This document shows, piece by piece, positions 20,057 to 31,005 of a stretch of 64,000 nucleotides of DNA; the stretch's first letter is position 1, and every line of letters begins with the position of its first letter. The position numbers and the translations under genes were made by a program. The notes under the pieces are model-generated. The model was not told where the DNA came from. It saw nothing but the letters and a program-made list of their open reading frames with translations, and ran no database searches. Location: NCBI GenBank assembly GCA_017163975.1, contig JAFFSR010000317.1, positions 62,001 to 126,000 of the forward strand, read 5' to 3'. The stretch comes from Anastatus disparis. Taxonomy: Eukaryota; Arthropoda; Insecta; Hymenoptera; Eupelmidae.

Positions 20057-21706
20057 ATTACACGGTTCACCTGAAGGAAGTTTAAATAAAAATGTGTTGT
20101 TGCCTCAAAATTCATTTTGATTATGATCTTTATACATCTTAAACATGTTTTAACATACTTTTTTAAATTACTTTACGTGGCAGATTTATAGAAACTTGGG
20201 TTTAAATCAAAATATATCATTTTATTAGATACCAACATTTAATATTTAAATATAATAGCAAATGAAAAAATACCGGTCGCGTACATAAATAAGAGTTTAA
20301 TGAACAATAGCACGTTAACAGTAAACAAAAAAATACATTTTTTAACAAACAAACATAAAAATGTTCAATTTCATTTTCATATACATTAATTATTAAACCT
20401 TAAATAAGTTTATACAAATCTATATATGTGCACTATTGTAGCTACGTACAGCTCGAAGTAATTTTGTAGTATAATTTTCATTCTGTTTTGATACTTTATA
20501 ATCCATCCACTTTTTATTAAAATCATAATGCACTGATTCTGTAGCTTGCTCTCCGAAAAATCCTAAGCCCATCTGGTGTTTTGAACAAAATTGTGCTACG
20601 TGATTAAAAATTGTATGCACTTTTAGTGTTATTGAGATTCCTAAGACTTCGTAACTTTTTTTGAATTCTTTAATATTTTGTTCAAAATCTAGCTTCAAAT
20701 TTAGAGAAAAACAGTCGTCAACGACTATTTTAAATTTTCTAAAAGTATCTACATATGCCATGGAACCTGCTAGACCTCCAATGTTAACTTCATATATCTG
20801 TTGAAGTTTATCAACATTATTCAGTAATACGTTACATGCATTTCCTGCAAACGAAAAGTTACCACCATTACTGTAACTTCTTTCTACGTTACTTTGATGC
20901 GCCTATTTTGTAGCAATATCGGGATATAACTTAAGCATATTACTATAAAGTGTGTTAACACAGCCTAATAGAAGATGTAATTCTGGAGGAGGAATTACAT
21001 CTAAAATTAGTTTATCATCATCTGAATAAAACAAAGGTGGATTGATAAAATTTTTTAAATCTTCAACTTTTTTTTTACCTTTCCATGATCACACCAGTTA
21101 TTATAATTAGACATACAGCTAGTTGTTGTCCTCAAAGTACCACACAAACCTAAATTAGTTTTCGTGACATCACACCAAATACATGGACAATAACTTGCGC
21201 TATTCGTTAAACCCGTAATTATGTTTGAAAGTTTCAAGTCAGTTGTAATTGTTCCTGAATATTCAATCGAACAATCATTAATTTTTAGTTTTGACCACAA
21301 AAGTTTTACATTGTTATAATTTTCTTGTGTATCTGGAGCAAGAGCAATAATAAATATCTTCTTTACTCCAGTGTCCTTCCACTTTTTAGAATTCTTTGAA
21401 ATATTTTTTTCAATGTTATTATCTTCATTTTTAGATTGAATAGATTAGGTGAATTTTAAAGAACCTCCGCCACCATCAATACCAAAATTCAAGTGAAAAT
21501 GAAAAATATTTCTATTATGAATAATATGTTGTATAAACAAAATCAAATCGGTGCAAATAACAGCAGAGCTTGGAATTTCCGTAACAACCTCATTTTTTAC
21601 AATTTCGAAATCCAATAAATGCACTTCAAAAAATTCATCCAAACTATGAGACTTTTGAAAATTTTTTTCTCGAGTATAAGGCTCAATAATATTTCGTGAA
21701 CATGTT

Positions 21707-22392
21707 TTTTTCCTTTATACCCGTGCCGGAACTTTGCCTAAAAGTGCTCCTCATGCGGCAGGGAACCGGCCGAATACATTCGTGTTATTCCGTTACATAC
21801 GTGCGCAGAACGCACCGCGCAGCTACGAACTGTACGTCTTCTCGGTCGCTTCGCTGTCTGCTGTATACTTAAACTATATCTATATATACGCGAATGTCTC
21901 ATGAATGTTTTTGTACAAAAAAAAAATTAAATTCACGTTTTTACACGTTTTACTTTACACGTTTTGTTTTTGTGCACTTGATATTAATACATTTATATTT
22001 ATTAAAATGAACTATATCTTTACTAACATACACAATTGTTTTAACTCACAATTTTTTCTTTTGCTCTTTAAAAGGTTTTCATACACAAAATATAGTAATA
22101 TAAAAGTATTATAAACACATTTCATTATTTCTCACGTTTTTTAAATTTGAATTATCATATATATATTTATTGTGTATCTTATGTTAACTGCTATGTGTGC
22201 TGCTATGTTCGGTTTTTTCTCTCTCTCTTTCTCTACCGAACTCAACTGTATACTGTAATTGCTTGCACATGCGCACTACAATGAAATAACGCAACAGATG
22301 ACTCTTCTCTTTTGACGAATTTTTTTATTAAAAATGGAGTTTTATCACTTTTTGGGGTGGCAAAGTTCCGGCCGGGCATGAAGGAAAATCGT
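21707..22392. mobile_element. Element nested in the Chapaev-like transposon
   Basis: Imperfect terminal inverted repeats of about 32 bp: TTTTTCCTTTATACCCGTGC + CGGAACTTTGCC at the left and GGCAAAGTTCCGGCCGGGCA + TGAAGGAAAAT at the right. The interior is non-coding; GC content is high near the left end (21760-21840) and AT-rich beyond. It separates two pieces of the transposase gene, so it is younger than the Chapaev-like element, which is itself younger than the retrotransposon. Confidence 0.65.
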
Positions 22393-22511
22393 ATACGTTC
22401 CTCGGCACGAAACAGGCTCATCATATGCACGTGTTTTGCTTCGCTTGGCTTCGCCTCGCGAAGCAAACCAACATGCGCATGGAATGAGCCTGTTTCGTGC
22501 CTCGGAACGTA
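22393..22511. repeat. GC-rich 119-bp hairpin
   Basis: Arms TACGTTCCTCGGCACGAAAC + AGGCTCATCATATGCAC and GTGCCTCGGAACGTA with GAATGAGCCTGTTTC are complementary over about 50 bp, with a loop GCTTGGCTTCGCCTC. It directly abuts the right terminus of the nested element and stands out against the AT-rich surroundings. It may be a separate tiny foldback insertion (TACGTTCC...GGAACGTA ends) or the tail of the nested element. Confidence 0.8.
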
Positions 22512-23908
22512 ATATACTATTTCTTATAAATTTAGAAAAATCACGTATCCGACGATCAGATAAATTTGAATCATTCTGCAAATCACATAAATCATTAGAC
22601 AATATTTGGTATATTTGTTTTTTTCCTTTTGCATTTACGATAATATTTAATGGTTTACCACGCTGTTGCGATATAGATAGTGCAACATTCGTCTTTTCTG
22701 CTTTGTCATTTAATTTATTTTCAACTTTCCTTTTGACTAATAATTTAGAAATCAAATGTTCACTTTGCTTTGGAGTTTTGATGCCTTCTTGAACATTTTT
22801 TAGGAATGTTGTTGAAGTACATTTATGACTTATACCTTTAGCTATTAAAGCTAAACAATGTGAACATCGCCTACTTGTCTTCTTCAGTGGTTTGCGAGAT
22901 TCCTTTTTTTAGTATTAACAATTTCAAAACTTCTTTGTCTGGATCTAATTTCATTACATAAAGTACAGCCACACTCTTTTTCTGACTTTGATGTACTGCG
23001 CGTTTTCATTTTTAAATGATATTTTGAGTAGTCTGGCATCTGAAGTGAACTTTTTAAACTTGTATTCATATTAGCTTTTGTAATTTTAAGCCTACAAGCA
23101 CCACAAACTACAGCAGGTAAACGCGAATCCATCTCATTAAAATCAGGAAATAACAATTTGATTTGAGTTCCTATTTTACCTGTAGTTTTATAATGCTTTT
23201 TTTTCGGCTTCCTTTTACACATCAAACACATATTATGCCGATTTTGCTCGTGAGTTCTGGCCGAATTACTTTGCAAGTTCATAATTGACAATCACTATTT
23301 TTAAATTGAATGAAATTAAATAAATTGAACGAACGTTGCTGCGCGAAGTCAAATGCTATACTAAATTTTCATTAAGATTATATATCACTTTAAATTCCAC
23401 AAATTGTATTTACATATGATCTTTATATTATAAATAATAAATAGTATCGAGTACTGTCAGCTGTAAACTTTTCAATGTTTATTTTATTTGTATACAATGA
23501 ATTAGGTAAGAATATAACGAACTTGAAGATTTTAGTCATGGAAAAAATTTTCTAGCTTTGTATATATTATTTCTCATTTCTTAAGTAATTATATATATCT
23601 GTCGTTTTATAATTATAGATTTAATGCATATTAATACCGTAAATAAATGTTTTTAACATACAGGTGATATAAAATAAATGGAGGATAGTTATTTACTTAT
23701 TTGTTATTTCTATTTATATATTTATAATAATGTTGCCTAATAAAACAATATTTGTTCATTTAAACTTAACTTTTTATGAATCGGCCACGTAAATTGATTT
23801 TAAAAAGTATGTTAAAATATGTTTAAGATATCTAAAAATCATAATCAAAATGGATTTTGAGGCAACAAAACATTTTCATTTAAACTTCCTTTAGGCGAAC
23901 CGTGATTA

Positions 23909-25024
23909 CAGCAGTATAGTCTGGTGACTTATTATTGTGGTGGCGAATTTATCTGGATTTACAGAAGCTATAGCTAAAGCATTTTTTAATACTTTCTGCT
24001 CTAATTCACCCCTATGTGTGACTATGTCCTTATATAAGGAAGTTATTTCTTGTTTTATATGTCTTGCCAAATAATTTATTTTAGAATCAAAATATGTAGT
24101 TAGCTTGATGTCTCTTGATTCCATATGTGTTTTAGTGGCAAATGATTTGTCTCATGTAGCTTCTATTATAAAGAACTTCGATTGTTCTGTATTAATTAGT
24201 TTGTAACCACAAATATATTTCACTCCACTTTCAGTAAGAGCAAATTTAATACCTTCAGTAGCATTTACAAAATAAATACTGGGTATATTGATATTTGTTG
24301 CATTTTTAGACATCTTGGTTGCTCGTCCTTCATATAAAATGACATAACAATCAAATTTACATTCCGTGGGCACTATATATTGCCAAAAGGTGTTTTCTTC
24401 TGTATAGTCGTTACATGATCTAATATTGTATTTACATCTTGTGCCTGAACGAAGTATTACTTCGTTATTATCTTTGTCCACAACAGCATTATAGTTTTGT
24501 AAGGTGATTTTAATTTTTGCAGTTACGACAACATCCGTGTATTCTCCTTCTACTGTTTATTATATAGTTCCATCATAGCTTACATTCATGGTAACTTTTC
24601 TAGCTAATGTAATCGATCTTCTGTTTGTTGCATTTTTCATTAATCTATCAATAATTGCTTCTCCTATCTGAAATTTAAAAAATCCGTGCATATCATGGCA
24701 CGCTTCTCTTGTTACATGTTATTTATATGTTTTATCTCCTTCCTTAACCAATGCGAGATGTGAACCTATTCCACAATATCTGATAATCCGTTCTATTTTT
24801 ACTTTGCACTGCATTACGTGCACTATATCGTACTCGGTATATTGTAATAGTTTAATGTTTATTTGCTCAGATTTTGGATTCATATTTTCAAAGTTACACT
24901 TACCTATTTATTTTAGCGATATAGTTGTTATGTTGGGTGTTATATTTGCCCCACAATCATATCCTACAAAGGCAAGCGCTGATTGGACGACAATCATCGA
25001 AATAGTAATAAAATTAAACTGCAT
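23909..25024 (-). pseudogene. Env (chuvirus-like glycoprotein), N-terminal part with signal peptide
   Basis: The start is the ATG at 25024 on the minus strand, followed by a hydrophobic stretch (FITISMIVVQSALAFVG) that fits a signal peptide and then YDCGANITPNITTISL, a mature N-terminus like that of chuvirus glycoproteins. Further landmarks are VMQCKVKIERIIRYCGIGSH, then the frame 24481-24152 with YIVPTECKFDCYVILYEG and FALTESGVKYICGYKL, and the frame 24124-23906 with GELEQKVLKNALAIASVNPD. About four stop codons interrupt it. The start overlaps the end of pol by about 11 bases. The Chapaev-like transposon begins at 23904. The family call is from remembered sequence pattern, not a search. Confidence 0.72.
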
Positions 25025-26595
25025 TGTCAGTTGCACTGATTGATTCCTGCTCCTTTGATGTGGCAGTATCTGAAACGTTAGATTCAGTAGTATTCGTATC
25101 ATTAAAAAGTGTTAATTTTGTTGGTCCTTATTTATTAAGGTGTACAATTCTGTGTTTGTTATTTTCGCATAATATTTCTACATTTTCATTAATTTATTTA
25201 ATTACTCTATGAGGACCTGTATATTCTGGTCCAAAATGTCCTTTTTGAGGTTCTTTAAGTAAAAGGACTTTGTCCCCTATTTTGAATTTACAAGGATTTA
25301 TTTTTTTATCATAATATCGTTTCGATCTAATTTTAGATTTAAACAAATTTCCCCATGCTTCTGCTTGCATTTGACCGAATTTAATCTTGATCTGAGTTAA
25401 ATATTCGAAATACGTTTCGTCGATATTCTTTTCGATCTTGAGTGTCTCCGATGGTATCCTAGCGAATTTAGCAAAAAACTAATTCATAAGGTGTAAACCC
25501 GGTGCCTTCATGAATGCTGGTATTATATGCAAATGTTGCACAATTGAGCTATTTGTTCCATGATGTTTCATTTTTAACATAACATTTGAAATATTGTTTT
25601 AATACATGGTGCATTCTTTCTATAGAACCGTTGCTTTGCGTATGATACGCTGTGGTCTTGCATGTTTTTGTCTTACAAAACTTAGCAACGTTTCTCAATA
25701 AACAGCTAGTAAAATTTGCTCCTTGATCAGTAAGTATAATCTTAGCTGCTCCAAATACATACACAAATTTATCTAAAAAAGCTATGGCTATTCCTTTAGA
25801 ATCTGCTACTGATAGAGTTGCTGTGACAACATATTTAGTTAATAGGCATTGCATAGTAAGTGTATATTTATTTCTTCTTGCTGACGTTGGAAGTGGACCT
25901 ACTATGTCCATAGATATTTTATCAAAAGGACTTCTTGATGTGTCTGTTAACACCATTGGTTGCTTTATTTTTCTTCTGATTAATTTGTTTAGTTGACATG
26001 TTTGACATCTAGCTATAAAATCTTGAATATCTACTTTCATTTGGGGCCAAAAATAATCTTCTCTGATTTTGTGGTACGTTTTGGTCACTCGTTCATGTCC
26101 ATTTAGAGGGTTTTCATGTATTATTTTAATTATATTTTCTCTTTCTGTTACTTCTGGGATTGTAACCGATCCTTTATAAATAATAAATTTAGTTGGCTGG
26201 TCCTCAAATTTAACAGCTAGTTTATGTATGAGATCTTTTCATGTCAGATCATCTATATTTGTTGCTTTTGCTACCCGTATTGAGGTTAGTTGTATTTTAA
26301 TCACAAAGTTTAATAAAGAATCCAATGCTTCGTTTATAATCTCTTCATCGGCTTTTATTCTAAGATTTTCTTTAATTGGTAGAGCAACAAGATGTTTTTT
26401 ATTTGTAGTATTTTCGCTCCTTTATCCATGGGTTGATTTTTAACTGTCACGAAGTACATAATGTTATCTTTTGATAGTAAGAGAGGGTCTCTTATTTAAA
26501 TAATATTTTTATGTATTCTTGGTTGTCTTACATCTCGATTTATCTCAAAAGGTACTACTGGTGGATCTATAGTATTTTCTGAGCTACCGGAAGAA
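25014..26595 (-). pseudogene. Integrase of the retrotransposon
   Basis: The minus-strand frame 26088-25549 is intact and contains the zinc-binding HHCC domain (YHKIREDYFW ... CQTCQLNK) and the catalytic core DDE: Asp in SMDIVGPLPTS, Asp in ILTDQGANF, Glu in NGSIERMHHVLK. This is a gypsy-type integrase, which joins the cDNA to the host DNA. Further on, after stops near 25545 and 25480, GDKVLLLKEPQKGHFGPEYTG is the C-terminal GPF/Y-like module. The upstream part to 26595 (FIIYKGSVTIPEVTERENI) is the stretch between RNase H and integrase, with stops at about 26239 and 26500. Pol ends near 25014 and overlaps the env start. Confidence 0.88.
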
Positions 26596-27502
26596 GTACA
26601 CTCAATTCTCATTATTACGAGCAACTCGGGAATAATTTCTCTCGCTATTACGAGCGTGAGAGGGGCCCCCACCACTCAAAAAATGCTATGCTTAGAATAA
26701 TGAGCGAAACAATACCGAACGAATATAAACAATAACTATATCGATTGTACGTGTGTAACCGTTTAATTTTCATTGAATAAGATCATATATTTGATTCATT
26801 TATTTTTAGTTTCATTCTCCTGAAAACGTTCTTTGTATGGCCCAAACCATGCTTGATTGAAGTCAAGATGGAAATCAAATTTCATGTACGGAAAGAGCAA
26901 CGCTGATTAAAGCTCGAGATATTGCTTTTGACATTTTTTTTTTTTAAACAATGAAGATGGCATTTAATTTTGTTTTATAATTGTTGAATTGATTTTTTTT
27001 TTCGTAGTCAGTTTTTTATTGTAATTATGTTTTGTTTTTTCATGTTGATACGGTCAATTCACTAATAATCTGAAAATAAAATTTTTTTTTTAAAGCATAT
27101 TAATTTGATCTTATGTAATTAAAATGTACATAAAAAATAATATAAATAAAAATTAATAATTATAAACATACATAAATAATAATAAAAATATAGATATAGT
27201 TAAAGATTATATATTATTTAAATAGTACATTACACAAAATCATATAGTATTTAAATAGTACATTACACAAAATCATATATTATTTAAATAGTACATTAAT
27301 GCGCGTCGATAGGGAGGGAACATAGACTCTCGTTGCGCGTATGTTATGAGGGTGGTCGAATTTTCGAGCAGAACATGAAGAAAAATAGATTGAGTAGTGG
27401 GGGAAGAAGGGGAAGCATTTTGCTCGCTTTAGCGAGACAAAAATGCTCGTTCTATCGAACGCTCGTTATAGCGAAGCTCGTTATAGCGAGAATTAAGTGT
27501 AC
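26596..27502. mobile_element. Non-autonomous TIR element in pol
   Basis: Ends GTACACTCAATTCTC and GAGAATTAAGTGTAC, with further inverse similarity inward (ATTACGAGC against GCTCGTTATAGCGAG). Length about 907 bp. The interior is very AT-rich and contains a 3-copy repeat (27209-27299). The flanks are both parts of the retrotransposon pol region. No clear target duplication is seen. Confidence 0.65.
27209..27299. repeat. Three copies of a 38-bp repeat
   Basis: TATTTAAATAGTACATTACA followed by CAAAATCATATA occurs three times in a row, the last truncated before GCGCGTCG. It lies inside the TIR element in pol. Confidence 0.85.
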
Positions 27503-27987
27503 CTTCTTTGTTCGTAGCATTGAACATTTTGATTGTTTCTTCTTCCGATTCGCTGTCTGTTGTCTCAATTTTTGTTTTTTGCTATCTAACTTTTTGATTT
27601 TTATTAACTTTTTTTCTTTTATTTGGTTCTATATTTTTTTCTTGTCTCATACTATTGCTTTCTTGTTTATCATTAACTTCATTTTCTATTAATTTAACAT
27701 TATTTGTATTTATCTTCTTTTCTGTTTTTCTTCTATCTTTCTCTCTTTCTTCTTTTTCTTTTTTTAGACTCATCGTAGCTTATTGAATTTTCTTCATTTT
27801 TTTCATCTTTTCTTTTTCCTTTTTCCTTTTCTTTTTCCATCTCTTTCTTTTCCTCTTCTTTTTTCATCCTTCTTGTTATAATATAAACGTTTTGGACTTC
27901 TTTAGTCGGAGGATTTGTTGATAATGCATCTGCAACTACTTAATTTTTCCCGGCTTGTATACTATTTCATAATCAAATTCTCTTAAT
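27503..27987 (-). pseudogene. RNase H C-terminal stub and Lys/Glu-rich linker
   Basis: On the minus strand, just after the RT stub, the text reads YFKLREFDYEIVYKPGK and then VVADALSTNPPTKEV, the closing motif of gypsy RNase H. It is followed by a strongly charged run (KEEEKKEMEKEKEKGKRKDE and more) down to about 27540. The RT palm with its YxDD motif, the thumb, the connection and most of RNase H are absent. The join to the RT stub is at about 27988-28000 with a frame change. Confidence 0.75.
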
Positions 27988-28203
27988 TTAAAATAGAACC
28001 TTTTGAACTATCCACAATGGACTGCAATAAGATGATTTTGACGGTTGAACTATACCATCTTTGATTAATTTATCAACTTGTTTTTCGACTTCTGCTTTTA
28101 ATAATTGAGAAAATTTGTATTGTTTAGCTACAACAGGAATATCATCTATTAATTCAATTCTATGATTTGTCATATTAGTGGCGCTTAATTTCTCATTCGG
28201 CAA
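27988..28203 (-). pseudogene. Reverse transcriptase, N-terminal fingers only
   Basis: The minus-strand frame contains HRIELIDDIPVVAKQYKF, KAEVEKQVDKLIKDGIVQPS and SPLWIVQK, the first conserved block of gypsy reverse transcriptase. It is followed at once by the C-terminal end of RNase H, so roughly 400 residues of the polymerase were lost by an internal deletion. Confidence 0.85.
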
Positions 28204-29588
28204 GTGAAATATATGATAATATTAATGACATATATTATTCAATCTTGTGTATGTTTCTCCTTTATATTCATCTATCTTAATCATAGTTTTTATTTCTTCT
28301 ATTCGGCTCTTAATATCATCCTTCTTTGTATTTATGTTTGTTTCACTTATATTAAATATTGGCGATGTTATAAAAAAGCTGTTTTATCATGGGGCAATCC
28401 CATTTCATTACACGTTAATATTGCGTGAATATCTTGGGTTGATTCTTCTGTTATTATATGACTATAGGAATGAGTGTAATATGACGTATCATTTGTTGTA
28501 TCCTCATCAAGTATGAATATCATAGCGTCATCCTCGTTGAGATTTTCCAATGATTTTTCTGCAATGATGAAATATTCTGTTAATTCATCACTCAATGTTT
28601 TGTCTATTTATGAACTTTGTTTTGTTATTGTACTTTGTTTTTTATAATTTCTAATTTTTTCGACTTCTGAGGGGATATTAACATCTTTAAATTCTTTCTG
28701 ACTTGTTATTTTACTGTTGTTTATTTCTTTGATATTTATGCTTGCACCGATTTCTTCGCTCTCTTGGTTTATCTAACTAGCGTCATTTATTTCTTATTCG
28801 ATTGTATTATTATTGCTTGCTTCTTTATTATATTTTATTTCCTTAAAATTTTTATTTTCATTGTTTTCCTCAATAAATAATCGTTAAATGGGACGTTCGT
28901 TGCTTATAGTTGTCTTTTCGATTTCTCTCTCTTCTTTCATTAATATAGGTTAGTTGTTTGATTTCTGAAGTACATCATTTTCACACGTGACTAAGTAACT
29001 TGATTCTTCTTTTTCATTGAATTTTGGCAATATGCTTTCATCGATTTCTATGTATATTTTCTTTTTAGTTTCTTTTTCTTTGTATGTTTCTTTTGTTTTA
29101 GTATCTGTATCATTGTTTAACAATTTATAGTTATTAGTAACTTGTTCTTCAATCCATTTATTTGTTCTTATATTTCTTGCTTTTAACTCTTCATCTTGAC
29201 TTTCTTTTTTTATTTTATCAATATCTTTGTTAATTTTTGCTTCTTTATTTTGAATAATTTTTTGTTCCTGATTTGATTAAGAAATTACGTATATTTTTTC
29301 ATTACTTGATTGCTTATTTGTACCATTTATAATCTGTGTGTCCACTCGAGCTATGCTCCTCGAGGGTACTTCTGAGGACATACAGTACTTTGACGCCTGC
29401 GATGCCTCCGTGTTTTACATACGGGAATTTATCGTCTGATGCTTTTCTATTTTTGCTTCTTCTCCATTAATATCCGTGATGAATAAATTATTTATTTCTA
29501 TAACTTCTTCTTTAAAATCACTGCTGTTACTAGATAACGGTGCACGATATTTATTATCATCGCTACCTTCTGAACTCTGAGTACTCAT
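28204..29588 (-). pseudogene. Long Glu/Lys/Asn-rich linker between protease and RT
   Basis: The minus strand reads as a low-complexity, mostly acidic polypeptide of about 450 residues with a few stops (for example TKETYKEKETKKKIYIEID and AEKSLENLNEDDAMIFILDE). No domain is recognised. Gypsy elements usually have a short connection here, so the length is unusual. It may be a disordered spacer of the Pol polyprotein, or an expanded repeat region that drifted after inactivation. Confidence 0.5.
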
Positions 29589-31000
29589 CTAATGAATTAT
29601 ATGTGTTGAGTTGGATAAACTGCTTAACTGCTGAGGTTCACTAGTTGTTGAGAGAGCAAACACTTTTTCATCGTTTGCTAAAAAAGGTGCGAATGGTATA
29701 CGCGTCTTTATTGCAAATGAGTTATCATCTCTTATTGGTAGAATGACGCCCCCACTCATCACTTTATCTCCTAAGTTCTTTGCATGTGTACCTAGAATAT
29801 AAACGTTTGGAATTCCCAGTGATGTTTGTGGTATATACCCTTGTGAATTATCTAAACGTGTTTTTGCTACTACATATGAAGTATGATTCGGTGGCACTCC
29901 TATTTTCTCTTCTATAATAAATGGTATGCTTGTTGAAGGAGTAACCAAACTCATACTCATAAAATCCACTGTTATGTTATTTCTTCTACATAACTCTGCT
30001 CCAATTAAAGCTGGCGTTCTGATTGGAAAATTATCTCGCACTATAAAGAATGGTATATTAACAAGGAGAGTGTTTCGCCTTCGGGTCACTGTTTTTGCTC
30101 AAATTTTGGGAATATTTTCTAGATGCAGAAATATGAAGAAAGCCGAAATTTCAGAGGCCAACGCTCAATATTTCCCTAGTTGCAGGCCATCGAAGAAAAT
30201 CACTAAAAAAGTTACTAGATTTTCAAACGCTTATAGTTTCTTAGAATTATTAGCTAGAAGCTTAAACCTTTTTTTAAATGAAAGCTGAGCTCAAATCCTT
30301 TCGAAATAGCACCTATACTATCTCAAAATATTATTTTTTCCCAAAGTTAGAGCGTAATAAAGATTGGACCTGAATTTTTTGTTTAAAACATTAATTAATA
30401 ATAAAAGCTAAAATTGGGTTCAATCTTTATTATGCTATAGCTTTGGGAAAAAATAATATTTTGATATGTCATAACTACTATTTCGAAAGGATTGGAGCTC
30501 AGCTTTCATTTAAAAAAAGGTTTAAGCTTCTAGCTAATAATTCTAAGAAACTATAAGCGTTTAAAAATCTAGTAACTTTTTTAGTGATTTTCTTCGATGG
30601 CTTGTAACTAAGGAAATATTGAGCGTTGGCCTCTAAAATTTTAGCTTTCTTTATATTTCTGCATCCTGAAAACATTTCCAAAATTTAAGCAAAAACGGTG
30701 ACCCGAAGGTGAAACACTCTCCTTGTAAGTTCAAATTCTTCTATTGGGACATAGGCTACACCGTATGTTTTCTGTGGTATTTCACCTATACCTACTAATG
30801 GTGGAATTTGAGTACTCTTAATTATTGCATTTGGCATTAAAGATGATGCTTTTACTACATTTGGTTGTGCGTCCGTATCTACATAACCTCAATTCGGTGT
30901 GTTGAGAAGTGTTTTGATTTTGAGCTGATCACCGGAATATCTTCTAGTAGCGACACTGCTGTAAAGTTTATACAGTAGGGTAGGTACTCTGGGATATTAT
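29589..31000 (-). pseudogene. Retropepsin-like protease region, split by a MITE
   Basis: The first part (minus strand, about 31000-30729) contains YVDTDAQPNVVKASSLMP. The pattern is that of an aspartic protease active site, but D-T-G-A has become D-T-D-A. The second part (30058-29589) has PFFIVRDNFPIRTPALIGAEL, the second conserved block (…LIGAEL… in place of the usual ILG), and then a long C-terminal extension ending THIIH. The MITE at 30062-30725 lies between the two parts, and the frame agrees on both sides if the insertion and one TAA are left out. Confidence 0.75.
30062..30725. mobile_element. Foldback MITE, TAA target duplication
   Basis: Arms of about 270 bp: CAAGGAGAGTGTTTCGCCTT at the left and CGAAGGTGAAACACTCTCCTTG at the right end, with AAAGCTGAGCTCAAATCCTT mirrored near 30480. 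TAA on both sides (30059-30061 and 30726-30728) fits the TWA duplication of PIF/Harbinger elements. It lies in the protease. Short frames seen on both strands are mirror images and not genes. Confidence 0.88.
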
Positions 31001-31005
31001 TATAT

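Larger units (their letters stand above)
20420..23291 (-). pseudogene. Chapaev-like transposase, several broken pieces
   Basis: Read on the minus strand from 23291. An N-terminal zinc-binding region comes first: CLMCKRKP, then VVCGACRLKI, then CGCTLCNEIRSRQRSF (pairs of C-x2-C, as in RAG1-related and Chapaev N-termini). Then a region to about 22512 (LNIIVNAKGKKQIYQILSND). After the nested insertion come pieces 21642-21445 (LNFGIDGGGGSLKF), 21300-21055 (LTNSASYCPCIWCDVTK) and 20761-20420. The last piece ends with GLGFFGEQATESVHYDF and LLRAVRSYNSAHI, a C-terminal signature with the likely catalytic Glu. Multiple stops and shifts show long inactivity. Confidence 0.65.
20061..23904 (-). mobile_element. 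Chapaev-like (CMC) DNA transposon, 4-bp target duplication ATTA
   Basis: Ends CACGGTTCACCTGAAGGAAG and CTTCCTTTAGGCGAACCGTG. The inverted similarity continues for some 130 bp (for example AACATGTTTTAACATACTTT against AAAGTATGTTAAAATATGTT). ATTA is found at 20057-20060 and 23905-23908. CAC termini with a 4-bp duplication fit Chapaev, and the transposase pieces have matching zinc-finger and core motifs. The gene inside is minus-strand and is itself interrupted by an element at 21707-22392 and a GC-rich hairpin at 22393-22511. It lies inside env. Confidence 0.75.

Noticed and set aside
22312..22792. Frames across the GC-rich hairpin on both strands
   Set aside because: The hairpin makes both strands read alike; only the minus-strand part above 22512 belongs to the transposase.
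29926..30681. Two similar frames (ending LLARSLNLFLNES) on opposite strands
   Set aside because: They are mirror images within one foldback MITE.
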